Positions 8,363 to 17,689 of a stretch of 64,000 nucleotides of DNA are shown here, piece by piece. Each line of letters begins with the position of its first letter. Within the stretch, counting starts at the first letter, position 1. This stretch comes from Chromohalobacter sp. 11-W. GTDB lineage: Bacteria; Pseudomonadota; Gammaproteobacteria; Pseudomonadales; Halomonadaceae. The position numbers and the translations under genes are program-made. Location: NCBI RefSeq assembly GCF_029889905.1, contig NZ_JARANZ010000009.1, forward strand, positions 62,001 through 126,000, written 5' to 3'. Below the pieces are notes generated by a model. That model worked only from the letters and a program-made list of their open reading frames with translations. It was not told the origin of the DNA and made no database searches.

Positions 8363-9685
8363 ATGGTTTCGAATCCGCCGAGTGGCGATGGCCAGGTACC
8401 GTTTCTCTCGCGTGCCGTCAACGTCAGTCGCAGCGAACTACCCGGCCTGCTAAGCGCCGCGGCCTATTTCTTCTTCCTGTTATGCAGCTACTACATCCTA
8501 CGGCCGGTGCGCGACGAGATGGGCGTGCGCGGCGGCGTGGAGAACATGCAGTGGCTATTTACCGCCACGTTTCTCGCCATGCTTCTGGCTGTGCCGGTGT
8601 TCGCCACACTGGCCACGCGCTTCCGTCGTACGCGTCTGATCCCCGCCGTCTACGGCATTTTCATCGCCTGCATCGCGCTGTTCTGGCTCTGGTTGCGCGT
8701 CGACGTGCAGATGGTCTGGGCGGCGCGCGGTTTTTTCGTCTGGCTGTCGGTGTTCAACCTGTTCGTCGTATCGGTCTTCTGGAGCTTCCTGACCGATGTA
8801 TTCACGAATCGCCAGGCGACGCGCCTGTTCGGTGCCATCGCCGCCGGCGGGAGCGCCGGCGCGATCGGCGGCCCGGCGATCACCGGCGTGCTGGCCCAGC
8901 AACTCGAACCAGCAAGCCTGTTGCCCATCGCCGCCGTGATTCTCGCCTGTACCCTGCCGTGTATGTGGGTGCTGGAACGCTGGTCCGACCGCAGTCGCGA
9001 GCATGGCACTACGAACCAGCCGCTCGGCGGTACGCTGTTCGAGGGGGTGAAGGCGGTCCTGCAGTCGCGTTATCTGCTCGGAATCTGCCTGTTCATCTGG
9101 CTGTACACGACACTGGCTACGTTCCTGTACTTCATCCAGGCCGATATCATCAGCAATGCCATCGACGACAGCGGCGACCGCACCTCGGTATTCGCGACCA
9201 TCGACCTGCTCACCAACACGCTCACCGTCGGCATCCAACTATTTCTCACCGCCCGAGTCGTTCAGTACTTTGGCCTCGGCCGTGCGCTGTCATTCGTACC
9301 GCTGCTCGTCGCCGCGGGCTTTTTGGTGCTGGTCGCGTCCCCCGTGCTACTCAGCATCGCCGCGGTCCAAGTGATCCGGCGTGCCGGCAACTACGCACTG
9401 GCCAAACCGGGCCGGGAGATGCTGTTCACGGTCGTGCCCCGATTCGAGAAGTACAAGTCGAAGAATTTCATCGATACCGTGGTCTATCGCGGAGGTGACG
9501 CCATCGCGGGCTGGGTCTATACCGGATTGACGGGCCTCGGATTGGGTATCAGCGGCATCTCGGTCGTCGCTATTCCGCTGGCGGCGCTGTGGGCGGTTAT
9601 CGGCTACCGCCTCGGCGTATCGCGGCAGGCGCGGGCCACCGACACTGCAACGCCCGTCTCGACGGCGGCAAGGAGAACCCGATGA
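8363..9685 (+). CDS. NTP/NDP exchange transporter-like membrane carrier
   Basis: About 440 residues with 10-12 hydrophobic segments. The N-terminal YFFFLLCSYYILRPVRDEMGVRGG, where a hydrophobic helix runs into R-P-V-R-D-E, resembles the ATP/ADP-translocase (TLC) and MFS-like group that free-living proteobacteria also carry. A central GAIAAGGSAGAIGGPAI loop and KYKSKNFIDTVVYRGGDAI near the end are further conserved-looking blocks. ATG 8363 follows GGAGGTTCC; an ATG nine codons upstream lacks a site. The stop overlaps the start of the next gene (ATGA), so the two are translationally coupled. Nucleotide transport is not proven for free-living members; the substrate is unknown. Confidence 0.75.
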   Translation: MVSNPPSGDGQVPFLSRAVNVSRSELPGLLSAAAYFFFLLCSYYILRPVRDEMGVRGGVENMQWLFTATFLAMLLAVPVFATLATRFRRTRLIPAVYGIFIACIALFWLWLRVDVQMVWAARGFFVWLSVFNLFVVSVFWSFLTDVFTNRQATRLFGAIAAGGSAGAIGGPAITGVLAQQLEPASLLPIAAVILACTLPCMWVLERWSDRSREHGTTNQPLGGTLFEGVKAVLQSRYLLGICLFIWLYTTLATFLYFIQADIISNAIDDSGDRTSVFATIDLLTNTLTVGIQLFLTARVVQYFGLGRALSFVPLLVAAGFLVLVASPVLLSIAAVQVIRRAGNYALAKPGREMLFTVVPRFEKYKSKNFIDTVVYRGGDAIAGWVYTGLTGLGLGISGISVVAIPLAALWAVIGYRLGVSRQARATDTATPVSTAARRTR

Positions 9686-10638
9686 CCGATGACAACCATT
9701 TTCCCGGCAGGCACGGTTCCATGTCGCGCCGCGCGTTCCTCCAGTTGTCTGCAGGCGCCGGGGTGTTAGCCGCGCTTGGCCCGACGGCGCTGCGCGCCGC
9801 GCCGACGACGCTGAACCTTCGTGAAATCCCGGCTTCCGGACAGCGCATTCCCGTCATTGGGCTTGGCACCGCGCGGACCTTCGATGTCGATCCCGGGAAC
9901 ATCGATGCGATGCAGCCGCTGGAACGGGTCCTGCAGAATTTCTATGACGGTGGCGGCCGGCTCGTCGACAGTTCACCGATGTACGGTCGGGCTGAAACCG
10001 TTGTCGGCCGGCTCGCGGAGCGGCTCAATATCGCCGACGACTTATTCATGGCAACCAAGGTGTGGACACGTGGCAAGGATGCCGGAATTGCGCAGATGGA
10101 GGCCTCGCGTGAGCGCATGGGCGGCGGTCACCTCGATCTGCTCCAGGTTCATAACCTGGTCGATCTCCAGACCCAGCTCGATACTCTCAAGGCCTGGCGG
10201 GACGAGGGCCGAGTCCGCTATATCGGCGTCACCCATTACACCGTGTCGAGTCACGAACGTCTTACCCGGATCGTCGAGCGCGAACCGATCGACTTCGTCC
10301 AGTTCAACTACAACATCGCGACCCGCCATGCAGAGGAGCGTCTGCTGCCGGCTGCGGCCCATAACGGTGTCGCGACCCTGATCAACGAGCCGTTCGAGAG
10401 GGGATCGCTGTTCGGCCGGGTCAAAGGCGAGTCACTGCCCGAATGGACCGGGGAACTCGGCATCGAAAGTTGGGCGCAACTATTCCTCAAGTTCATCGTC
10501 AGCCACCCGGCGGTGACCTGTGCCATTCCGGCGACGAGCGATCCGGAGCACGCAGCGGACAATATCGGGGCTGCCAACGGTCCGCTCCCGGATGCGGATC
10601 AACGCGAGCGCATGGCGTCACTGGTGCGCTCACTATGA
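9682..10638 (+). CDS. Tat-exported aldo/keto reductase
   Basis: 318 residues. The N-terminus carries a twin-arginine signal, SMSRRAFLQLSAGAGVLAALG, with an Ala-x-Ala cleavage region near residue 37, so the folded enzyme should reach the periplasm. The barrel has the AKR tetrad: Asp in GGRLVDSSPMYG, the Tyr in the same block, Lys in FMATKVW and His in LLQVHNLVD. NADPH-linked carbonyl reduction is usual for the family, but the cofactor supply in the periplasm is unclear. The ATG overlaps the upstream carrier stop (ATGA), so the two proteins are probably made together. Substrate unknown. Confidence 0.83.
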   Translation: MTDDNHFPGRHGSMSRRAFLQLSAGAGVLAALGPTALRAAPTTLNLREIPASGQRIPVIGLGTARTFDVDPGNIDAMQPLERVLQNFYDGGGRLVDSSPMYGRAETVVGRLAERLNIADDLFMATKVWTRGKDAGIAQMEASRERMGGGHLDLLQVHNLVDLQTQLDTLKAWRDEGRVRYIGVTHYTVSSHERLTRIVEREPIDFVQFNYNIATRHAEERLLPAAAHNGVATLINEPFERGSLFGRVKGESLPEWTGELGIESWAQLFLKFIVSHPAVTCAIPATSDPEHAADNIGAANGPLPDADQRERMASLVRSL

Positions 10639-10714
10639 ACCGACATCGTGTTGGAGGGCATTTGCGGCTACTGTACATGCGCTGCCCTGTGCCTTGAGAG
10701 GGGCTACGCACTCC

Positions 10715-10743
10715 TTGCATATTTAGACGACGCCTTCGATAGT
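10715..10743 (+). promoter_or_regulatory. Sigma70-type promoter, copy 2 of a repeated element
   Basis: TTGCAT (10715-10720), a 17-nt spacer and GATAGT (10738-10743) precede the gamma-glutamyltransferase gene by about 60 nt. It matches 8239-8267 in both hexamers, in the spacer segment GCCTTCGATAGTAAA and in a CCTCATA about ten bases downstream. Confidence 0.55.
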
Positions 10744-10804
10744 AAAAGCAATCCCTCATAAAAAAGCGGCGCTGTATCGCCGCACCACTCGCGAGAGGCC
10801 CAGC

Positions 10805-12535
10805 ATGATTCGACTTACCTTGCGCCATGGACGACGTCTGGCACTGTGCGCGGTACTCGCCACCCTGTCGCTTCCCGCCATCGCTCAACAGGCGATTCTC
10901 GAAGGCGAGCGCTTCCATCCCCAGGAAGGCCAACACGGCATGGCGGCCACCAGCCATTATCTGGCTTCGAAGATTGCCCGCGACGTCATGCAAGACGGCG
11001 GCAACGCCGTCGACGCGGCGGTCACCGCGGGATTCGCACTGGCCGTCACCCAGCCGCGCTCCGGCAACATCGGCGGCGGCGGTTTCATGCTGATCTCCGA
11101 TGAAAAAAGTGGTGACGTCATCGCCATCGATTATCGTGAAAAGGCGCCTGGGGCGGCCTATGAGACGATGTTTCAGAACGAGCAAGGCGAGGCTGTGTCC
11201 GAGCTTTCGCGTTTCACCCACAACGCCTCCGGCGTCCCGGGAACCGTCGCCGGGCTGGCGCTGGCGCTGGATAAATACGGCACGCTCAGTCTCGCCGAGG
11301 CCCTGGCCCCCGCCATTCGACTCGCCGAAGACGGCTTCGAGATACCGCCGCGTTTCGCCAATGGCTTGCGCGACGCACGCGAACGCCTGGGCCAATGGGA
11401 TGCCTCGCGTGCCGTGTTCTACAAGGAGGATGGTAGCCTTTATACCGCTGGCGAAACGTTCCGCCAGCCGGATCTCGCGGCAACGCTCAAGCGCATCGCG
11501 GCCCACGGCCCGCGCGAGTTCTATGAGGGCAAGACCGCCGAACTCATCGCCCAGGAAATGGAAAAACACGATGGGCTCATGACCGCCGAGGATTTGGCTG
11601 CCTACCAGCCGACGATTCGCGAACCCGTGCATGGGACTTATCGCGGCTACGACGTCTACGCCATGAGTCCACCCTCCAGCGGCGGCGCGCATATCGTGCA
11701 GATGCTCAACATCCTCGAGGGCTACGACATCGGCGAGATGGGCTTCAATTCGGCTCGCACCATCCACGTCATGTCCGAGGCGATGAAGCGCGCCTATGCC
11801 GACCGCGCCGAGTACCTAGGCGATACCGATTTCGTCGATGTTCCGCTTAAGGGCATTACCTCCAAGGCCTACGCCGACGAGCTGCGTGAGCAGATCGACA
11901 TGGGGCGCGCCACGCCCAGCGATGCCATCGCGGCGGGTGACCCGCTGCCTTATGAGTCCAACGAAACCACGCACTTCTCGATCGCCGACGACAACGGCCT
12001 GGCCGTTTCCAATACCTATACGATCAACTTCAGCTATGGCTCGGGCATCGTCGTCGATAACGCGGGTTTCTTGCTCAACAATGAAATGGACGACTTTTCC
12101 GCCAAGCCGGGCACGCCCAATGCCTACGGGCTGATCGGCGGCGAGGCCAATAAGGTCGAGCCCAATAAGCGCATGCTGTCATCGATGACGCCGACCATCG
12201 TCAAGAAGGATGGCAAGAACTTCCTGATCACCGGCAGCCCCGGTGGCTCGCGGATCATCACCACCACGCTGCAAGTAGTCATGAACGTCATTGATCACGA
12301 CATGAATGTGCAAAGCGCCGTGAGCGTGCCACGCATTCATCACCAGTGGCTGCCCGACGAGATCCGCATCGAGGAAGGCATCAGCCCAGACACCATCGGC
12401 CTGCTCGAAGCCATGGGTCATACGGTCTCGCAACAAGACGCCATGGGGGCCGCACAGTCGGTGCTGATCGAGGATGGGCACTATTACGGCGGCGCCGATC
12501 CACGTCGCTTGACGTCTTCCGCACTGGGACTTTGA
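10805..12535 (+). CDS. ggt: Gamma-glutamyltransferase (periplasmic)
   Basis: 576 residues made as a precursor that cleaves itself into large and small subunits. A signal peptide covers about residues 1-27. The large subunit shows GGNAVDAAVTAGFALAVTQP and SGNIGGGGFML. The cleavage and nucleophile Thr is the second Thr of NETTHFSIAD near residue 390, followed by the small-subunit blocks NNEMDDFS and GSPGGSRIITT. It transfers or hydrolyses gamma-glutamyl groups, chiefly of glutathione, in the periplasm. It has its own promoter at 10715 and is followed directly by an MFS carrier. Confidence 0.94.
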   Translation: MIRLTLRHGRRLALCAVLATLSLPAIAQQAILEGERFHPQEGQHGMAATSHYLASKIARDVMQDGGNAVDAAVTAGFALAVTQPRSGNIGGGGFMLISDEKSGDVIAIDYREKAPGAAYETMFQNEQGEAVSELSRFTHNASGVPGTVAGLALALDKYGTLSLAEALAPAIRLAEDGFEIPPRFANGLRDARERLGQWDASRAVFYKEDGSLYTAGETFRQPDLAATLKRIAAHGPREFYEGKTAELIAQEMEKHDGLMTAEDLAAYQPTIREPVHGTYRGYDVYAMSPPSSGGAHIVQMLNILEGYDIGEMGFNSARTIHVMSEAMKRAYADRAEYLGDTDFVDVPLKGITSKAYADELREQIDMGRATPSDAIAAGDPLPYESNETTHFSIADDNGLAVSNTYTINFSYGSGIVVDNAGFLLNNEMDDFSAKPGTPNAYGLIGGEANKVEPNKRMLSSMTPTIVKKDGKNFLITGSPGGSRIITTTLQVVMNVIDHDMNVQSAVSVPRIHHQWLPDEIRIEEGISPDTIGLLEAMGHTVSQQDAMGAAQSVLIEDGHYYGGADPRRLTSSALGL

Positions 12536-12562
12536 GTGCAGGGAGAAGTCGAACGCCCCGTC

Positions 12563-13717
12563 ATGCCCATCGTCTGGATCGCCCTGGCCGAGCTGTTCGG
12601 CACCGCACTGTGGTTCACTCCCAACGCGGTGATCGGCGACCTGGAACGTGAATGGGCGCTCGCCGCCCATAACTTGGGTTGGCTGACCGGTGCCGTGCAG
12701 GTCGGCTTTCTGTTGGGCACGTTGATGATCGGCCTGAGCGGCATTGCCGACCGACGCGACGCAAGCCGCCTGTTCGCCACCTGTTGCCTGATCGGCGCCC
12801 TCAGCAATGGTTTGCTTGCCTGGGCCGGCGGTCTGTGGCCAGCCGTGGCGCTACGTCTCATCACCGGCATGGCACTGGCCGGCATCTACCCGGTGGGCAT
12901 GAAACTCATGGTGGGCTGGGCGCCACAACGCACGGGGCTCGGGCTGGCGTGGCTGGTGGGCATGCTGGTCATAGGAACCGCGACGCCGCATCTGCTGGCC
13001 GGACTATCACTGGGAGGAGATTGGCGCAGCGCCTTGTGGTGCGCCTCGCTGCTGGCACTCATCGCAGGCGCCATGATCTGGCGTCTCGGCGAAGCGCCCC
13101 ACTTGCGCAATATGGCCGGCAAGACATCGCGCTGGGCGGGTCTCGGCGCCTTCCGAATCGAAGAATTTCGACACGCCGCCAGCGCCTACTTCGGGCACAT
13201 GTGGGAGCTTTATACGCTGTGGGCGCTGCTCCCTCTTCTACTGGCCACGGCGCTGCCGACCCTGACGACCACACAACTGGCGCTCGGCAGTTTCGTGCTG
13301 ATCGCCATCGGCGGGCCGGGATGCTGGCTGGGGGGCTGGCTGAGCCTACGCCTGGGCAGTCGTCGCATTGCTCAGTTGGGATTGAGCGGCTCTGCCATCT
13401 GCTGTCTATTGTACCCTTGGCTCGGCGGCATGTCGGGGCTTTGGGCGGCACTGTTCCTGGCGCTGTGGAGCCTACTCGCGGTCATCGACTCGCCGCATTT
13501 CTCGGCGCTATCGGCACGCGCCTGTCCGGCGTCGCTGGTCGGCAGCGCCCTGACCCTGCAAAATGCCATCGGCTATGCGATATCGGCAGCATCTCTGGCA
13601 TGGCTGCTTCCCATCTGGACGACGCTCGGTCCGTGGGTCGCCTGGCTGATGTTGCCCGGCCCGATGGTTGGCCTGTGGGTACTGCGGTCACGCCAAAAGG
13701 GCTTCGCGCACTCTTGA
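12563..13717 (+). CDS. MFS transporter
   Basis: About 384 residues with roughly 12 hydrophobic segments. The conserved MFS loop between TM2 and TM3 is recognisable as GLSGIADRRDASRLFATC, and a Gly-rich LRLITGMALAGIYPVGMK resembles the carrier signature of TM4-5. I begin at ATG 12563 (MPIVWIALAE). An in-frame GTG immediately after the ggt stop would add nine residues but has no ribosome site. The gene follows ggt with almost no gap, so it may carry a product of glutathione or gamma-glutamyl turnover; that is inference from position only. Confidence 0.8.
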   Translation: MPIVWIALAELFGTALWFTPNAVIGDLEREWALAAHNLGWLTGAVQVGFLLGTLMIGLSGIADRRDASRLFATCCLIGALSNGLLAWAGGLWPAVALRLITGMALAGIYPVGMKLMVGWAPQRTGLGLAWLVGMLVIGTATPHLLAGLSLGGDWRSALWCASLLALIAGAMIWRLGEAPHLRNMAGKTSRWAGLGAFRIEEFRHAASAYFGHMWELYTLWALLPLLLATALPTLTTTQLALGSFVLIAIGGPGCWLGGWLSLRLGSRRIAQLGLSGSAICCLLYPWLGGMSGLWAALFLALWSLLAVIDSPHFSALSARACPASLVGSALTLQNAIGYAISAASLAWLLPIWTTLGPWVAWLMLPGPMVGLWVLRSRQKGFAHS

Positions 13718-13777
13718 GCTACCGCTATACTCGCAGCCAAGCTGCACTAACTTTTTCTTTTCATTTCAGGACACACG

Positions 13778-14395
13778 ATGCGTATGCGCCGGCTAATTCC
13801 CGTCAGGACACGTTCCGCGTTCGCTTTCATCGCACTACTCATGACGCCACTGCTCATGACCGGCTGCGCCCAGAGCCCCCAGATTCTTCAGGTCAAGCCC
13901 GATATCGGGACGAATCTTCCTCACACGGGAAACGGGCAGGAAATTGCCTTCAGCGTGGTCGATGGGCGGCGAAGCGATGTGCTGGGTACGCGCTCCGGCT
14001 CACCCGCGTCGACATCGACGATCCGTGTCCCCGCGCATGACGTCATTCCCAAACTACAGACGCAGGCGGAACAGGCATTGCGCCACATGGGCTTCTCACC
14101 CGTCGAGGACGGTGGCGCCAACGCGACGTTAACGTTGACGCTCGCCGATCTCAGTTACGCCCCCGTCGAGGCCGATGCGCCGCTACTCGACGCCGCGCAG
14201 CTACAGGCGGTGCTGCGTGCCCAGGTCACCAACGATGGCGGTACATACACCGGCACCTATACGGCCAAGCGCAAGCAGAGCTTCGCCATCAAACCCGACT
14301 GGGACTCCAACAACCGCATGGTCAGCGACCTGCTGAGCAACGCCTTGCGGCGCGCCTTCAGCGACCCCGAGCTTTCCCGCCAGCTCAAGAACTGA
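13778..14395 (+). CDS. YajG-family lipoprotein
   Basis: 205 residues with a lipoprotein signal: a hydrophobic stretch (residues about 14-28) ends in the lipobox LLMTGCAQ, so Cys near residue 30 should be lipidated. The mature part begins with SPQILQVKPDIG and continues with a YajG-like pattern (VVDGRRSDVLGTRSG; later LTLADLSYAPVEA and KRKQSFAIKP). YajG homologues are outer-membrane lipoproteins of unknown function. It stands alone between the MFS carrier and the convergent tpm gene. Confidence 0.75.
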   Translation: MRMRRLIPVRTRSAFAFIALLMTPLLMTGCAQSPQILQVKPDIGTNLPHTGNGQEIAFSVVDGRRSDVLGTRSGSPASTSTIRVPAHDVIPKLQTQAEQALRHMGFSPVEDGGANATLTLTLADLSYAPVEADAPLLDAAQLQAVLRAQVTNDGGTYTGTYTAKRKQSFAIKPDWDSNNRMVSDLLSNALRRAFSDPELSRQLKN

Positions 14396-14420
14396 CCCAT
14401 GCCAGAGCCGCGACGGGCAG

Positions 14421-15062
14421 TCATGCCAGTCGCGGCCCACGCCGTATCAGCGACCACACGCTTTCCTGCTTGCCAGCGTCATCCGGTGGTCGCGTTTCCA
14501 GATGTGTCAGTTCGAAATTCGCCGCGAACAAACGCTCGACTTCGTCATCGGCCACCGAATACGGCGGGCCGCTCTCGGGTGAGTGCGTATCTATCAAACT
14601 GATCAGCAAACCTCGCGCACCAGGCAACAATAATTGCGCCAAGTGAAAGGCATAGCGTTGCCGCGTGGCCTCGGGCAACGCGATCAGCGCCGCGCGGTCA
14701 TAGAACGCCGACAACTCCTCGGCCTGCGCGGTATGGAAATGAAAGAAATCGCCACACCAGAGCTCGATGCTGCCCTGACGGCAGCACGAGAAAGCATCTT
14801 GCGTGTAGCGTGATATCGGTGCCTCGCTTTCGGCCATGAACTGCTCGATGGCCAGCGACGAGAGCTCCAAGCCGAGCACGGGGTGTCCCTGCTCGGCCAG
14901 CCAGCGCATATCCAGGCTCTTGCCACACAGGGGCACCAGCACCTTGCCGCCGGGTTGCGCCCCAAGTGACGGCCAGTAGCGCGTCAAGGCGTCATGCGGC
15001 GTTGACCGATGGAACCCGATCCTGCCCTCTTCCCAGCGCTCCAACCACTCATCCGTCGGCAT
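14421..15062 (-). CDS. tpm: Thiopurine S-methyltransferase
   Basis: 213 residues, the standard length. SAM-dependent methyltransferase acting on thiopurines and, in bacteria, on selenium and tellurium oxyanions. The start EWLERWEEGRIGFHRSTPHD is diagnostic for the family, VLVPLCGKSLDMRWLAEQGH contains the SAM-binding loop, and FYDRAALIALPEATRQRY is the later family block. It lies tail-to-tail with the YajG-like gene, with 25 nt between stops. Confidence 0.92.
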   Translation of the reverse strand: MPTDEWLERWEEGRIGFHRSTPHDALTRYWPSLGAQPGGKVLVPLCGKSLDMRWLAEQGHPVLGLELSSLAIEQFMAESEAPISRYTQDAFSCCRQGSIELWCGDFFHFHTAQAEELSAFYDRAALIALPEATRQRYAFHLAQLLLPGARGLLISLIDTHSPESGPPYSVADDEVERLFAANFELTHLETRPPDDAGKQESVWSLIRRGPRLA

Positions 15063-15118
15063 AGGTCGTTAACGCCTCTCTTTCCACCTTGCATCGTTCA
15101 CACATCTGCGACACGGCA

Positions 15119-15736
15119 TCAAAACCATCCACTACGACGCTTACGCCGACGCGGTAGGTGCGGCACGATCAGGCCCACCAGCAAGCCGGCTCCGGCCACG
15201 GCGGCACCGTAGGTGAAGTAACGCATCAACAGATCCTGCTCCTGCGTATCGAGCCGCGCCTTGAGCTCGCGCGTGGTTTCCTGAGCGTCGCTGTACGCCG
15301 TATTCAACTCGTCATTGCGCGCTTCCAGGTCTTCGATACGTTGCGCCCGCTCGTTGAGCGTGGCCTTCATGTCATGAACACGCTGTTCCCATTCTTCATT
15401 GATACCGTCGAGCTTCGAGGTCAATTCATCCACACGCGCTTGCAACTCGGGCAAGCGCGAGCTGGCACTCGGCGACTCCTGCAGATAACGACTGGGAATC
15501 CAGACGACATCGCCCTCCTCACTGCGAACACGACTGTAATCGTTCTGCTGCCCCAGCAGCGTCACGGGGTCGCCGCTCTCGAGCGTGCCGACGATACGAT
15601 AGCCCTCGGTGGGGCCGCTACGTACATAGGTCGGCAACTTGTCCGAGACCCAGTACTGCCCATCGTCTTGTGCATGAGCGTTAAAAGCGCAGGCCCCGAG
15701 GACCAAGCTCAGCATCAGAGGTTTGATTCTAGACAT
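15119..15736 (-). CDS. SH3-domain membrane protein (YgiM/TIGR04211 type)
   Basis: 205 residues in the order signal peptide (about 1-22), bacterial SH3 domain (YWVSDKLPTYVRSGPTEGYR and GDPVTLLGQQNDYSRVR), a long predicted coiled coil (residues about 95-165, rich in Glu, Leu and Arg), one TM helix (YGAAVAGAGLLVGLIVPHL) and a basic tail ending RRRKRRSGWF. The arrangement matches E. coli YgiM and the TIGR04211 family. SH3b domains in such proteins are thought to bind peptidoglycan or envelope partners; no function is established. Confidence 0.85.
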   Translation of the reverse strand: MSRIKPLMLSLVLGACAFNAHAQDDGQYWVSDKLPTYVRSGPTEGYRIVGTLESGDPVTLLGQQNDYSRVRSEEGDVVWIPSRYLQESPSASSRLPELQARVDELTSKLDGINEEWEQRVHDMKATLNERAQRIEDLEARNDELNTAYSDAQETTRELKARLDTQEQDLLMRYFTYGAAVAGAGLLVGLIVPHLPRRRKRRSGWF

Positions 15737-16240
15737 AACGTGGCTTCTTCATGAATGACGAACGGCTCACGAGTACGTACTGCTCCACGCGTTGTATCGC
15801 CCAGCCGAGAGGACCTCCTGTCGCGACTCGGCGGGCGACCATCCACACATTCTGTGGATAAGTCTTGGGAAAACCTGACCTTGACGGCGGCGAGACCACC
15901 GTAATGTCTGTCATAGCGACAAATCGTACAATTTTTAACCACTCATCGTCGCGCTATAACCGACTCATCGAACACGAAAATTTCGCCATCCTGGGGTCGA
16001 TCTTGCCTGTCCGCAGCGTACCTTCAAGAGACACCTCACGCGAGAAACGCTAGCGTATCACAGCCTCGGTATCATCGCGGACGATTCGACGCAGGCGCAA
16101 GGCTGGCCCACGATGCCGTCAATCCGTATAATATCCCCTCTTATCCTGGACAAGCGGCTGGGCCACGCTTTACGGCCACGCTTTTACTTACTCCCAATCA
16201 CGGACATATGTCGGGCGCTCGACGCACCGACCGGATCGGT
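15737..16240. other. Intergenic region between the SH3 gene and miaB
   Basis: About 500 bases without a convincing gene. It must hold divergent promoters for the SH3 protein and miaB. A perfect -10 hexamer TATAAT lies at 16127-16132 on the plus strand, about 110 nt before the miaB start, but no good -35 stands 16-18 nt upstream. A candidate frame in 15865-16053 has no ribosome site and unconvincing composition. Confidence 0.4.
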
Positions 16241-17587
16241 ATGGCGAAGAAACTCTTCATCAAGACCCACGGCTGCCAGATGAACGAGTATGACTCCGCG
16301 CGCATGGCGGATCTACTCGGCGAATCGCATGCACTCGAGCTGACCGACGACGAGCGGGAGGCCGATGTCATCCTGCTCAACACCTGCTCGATCCGTGAGA
16401 AGGCCCAGGAAAAGGTCTTCCACCAGCTCGGGCGCTGGAAGAAGCTCAAGGCCGCCAATCCCGATCTCGTGATCGGTGTCGGGGGCTGCGTGGCCAGTCA
16501 GGAAGCCGGCAACATCCAGAAGCGCGCACCGCATGTGGATATGGTCTTCGGGCCGCAGACCATGCATCGGCTGCCGACCATGCTCGACTCGAGCCAAGGG
16601 GCGGAGACCATCTCCATGGTCGATGTCACTTTCCCCGAGATCGAGAAATTCGACCACCTTCCCAAGCCCACGGCGGATGGTGCCACCGCGTTCGTCTCGA
16701 TCATGGAAGGCTGCTCGAAGTACTGCACCTTCTGCGTGGTGCCCTATACCCGTGGCGAAGAAGTTTCGCGGCCCTTCGAGCCGGTGATGGAGGAAGTCAT
16801 CCACCTCGCCGACCAAGGCGTGCGCGAGATCAACCTGCTGGGCCAGAACGTCAACGCCTATCGCGGCGAGAACCAGTTGGGCGATGAGATCGATCTTGCC
16901 GAGCTGATCGGCTGCGTCGCCGCCGTGGAAGGCATCGACCGCATTCGCTTCACCACCTCGCACCCGGTGGAATTCTCCGACAGCCTGATCGAGGCCTACG
17001 GCGAGATTCCGGAGCTGGTCAGCCACTTGCACCTGCCCGTGCAGGCCGGCTCGGATCGTGTCCTGGCGGCCATGAAACGCGGCCACACCGTCGAGGAATA
17101 CGTCGACAAACTGGAGCGCATTCGCGCGCTGCGTCCGGACATCAGCTTCTCCTCAGATTTCATCATCGGCTTCCCCGGCGAGACCGAAGAAGATTTCATG
17201 AATACCATGGACCTGATCCAGCGCATCGGCTACGACGCCTCGTTCAGCTTCGTCTATTCCCCGCGCCCGGGCACCCCGGCCGCGAACCTGGAAGATGAAA
17301 CGCCGGAAGCGACCAAGAAACAGCGTCTGGCGATCCTGCAAGAACGTCTCAACCAGCAGACCATGCAGATTTCACGGCGCATGGTCGGCCAAACCGAGCG
17401 CATCCTGGTCACCGGCTTCTCGCCCAAGGATCCCGGTCAGCTCTCCGGCCGCACCGAGAACAACCGGGTCGTCAACTTCCGCGCGCCCAACCCGACCGAG
17501 CTCATCGGTTACTTCGTCGATGTCGAGATCACCGAGGCGCTGCCCAATTCCCTGCGTGGCGATCTGGCCTCCCCGGCTCGCTATTGA
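16241..17587 (+). CDS. miaB: tRNA-2-methylthio-N6-dimethylallyladenosine synthase
   Basis: 448 residues. Radical-SAM enzyme that adds a methylthio group to i6A37 in tRNAs reading codons starting with U. The N-terminal UPF0004 domain has three iron-sulfur Cys residues ([32 protein letters not shown]). The radical-SAM triad is [19 protein letters not shown]-terminal TRAM domain covers about 380-445. ATG 16241 ([11 protein letters not shown]) gives the family's normal N-terminus. It heads the conserved run miaB-phoH-ybeY-corC-lnt. Confidence 0.95.
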   Translation: MAKKLFIKTHGCQMNEYDSARMADLLGESHALELTDDEREADVILLNTCSIREKAQEKVFHQLGRWKKLKAANPDLVIGVGGCVASQEAGNIQKRAPHVDMVFGPQTMHRLPTMLDSSQGAETISMVDVTFPEIEKFDHLPKPTADGATAFVSIMEGCSKYCTFCVVPYTRGEEVSRPFEPVMEEVIHLADQGVREINLLGQNVNAYRGENQLGDEIDLAELIGCVAAVEGIDRIRFTTSHPVEFSDSLIEAYGEIPELVSHLHLPVQAGSDRVLAAMKRGHTVEEYVDKLERIRALRPDISFSSDFIIGFPGETEEDFMNTMDLIQRIGYDASFSFVYSPRPGTPAANLEDETPEATKKQRLAILQERLNQQTMQISRRMVGQTERILVTGFSPKDPGQLSGRTENNRVVNFRAPNPTELIGYFVDVEITEALPNSLRGDLASPARY

Positions 17588-17689
17588 GGCGCTGCCAGCG
17601 GTCTTTGTCTGCTATCGCGACGAATCCTTGCGCAAGATCATTGCCCCGGCGTTGTCCGGGGCGCTAAGCTGAATTCACACTTCCAACCC

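Noticed and set aside
8320-9498. A 392-codon plus-strand frame overlapping the carrier gene
   Set aside because: Shadow frame of the NTP/NDP-type carrier; composition is dominated by Arg/Gly/His.
12679-14040. A 453-codon open frame on the plus strand across the MFS gene
   Set aside because: It is out of frame with a well-supported MFS carrier and is rich in Arg, Gly and His, as expected from the alternative frames of GC-rich genes.
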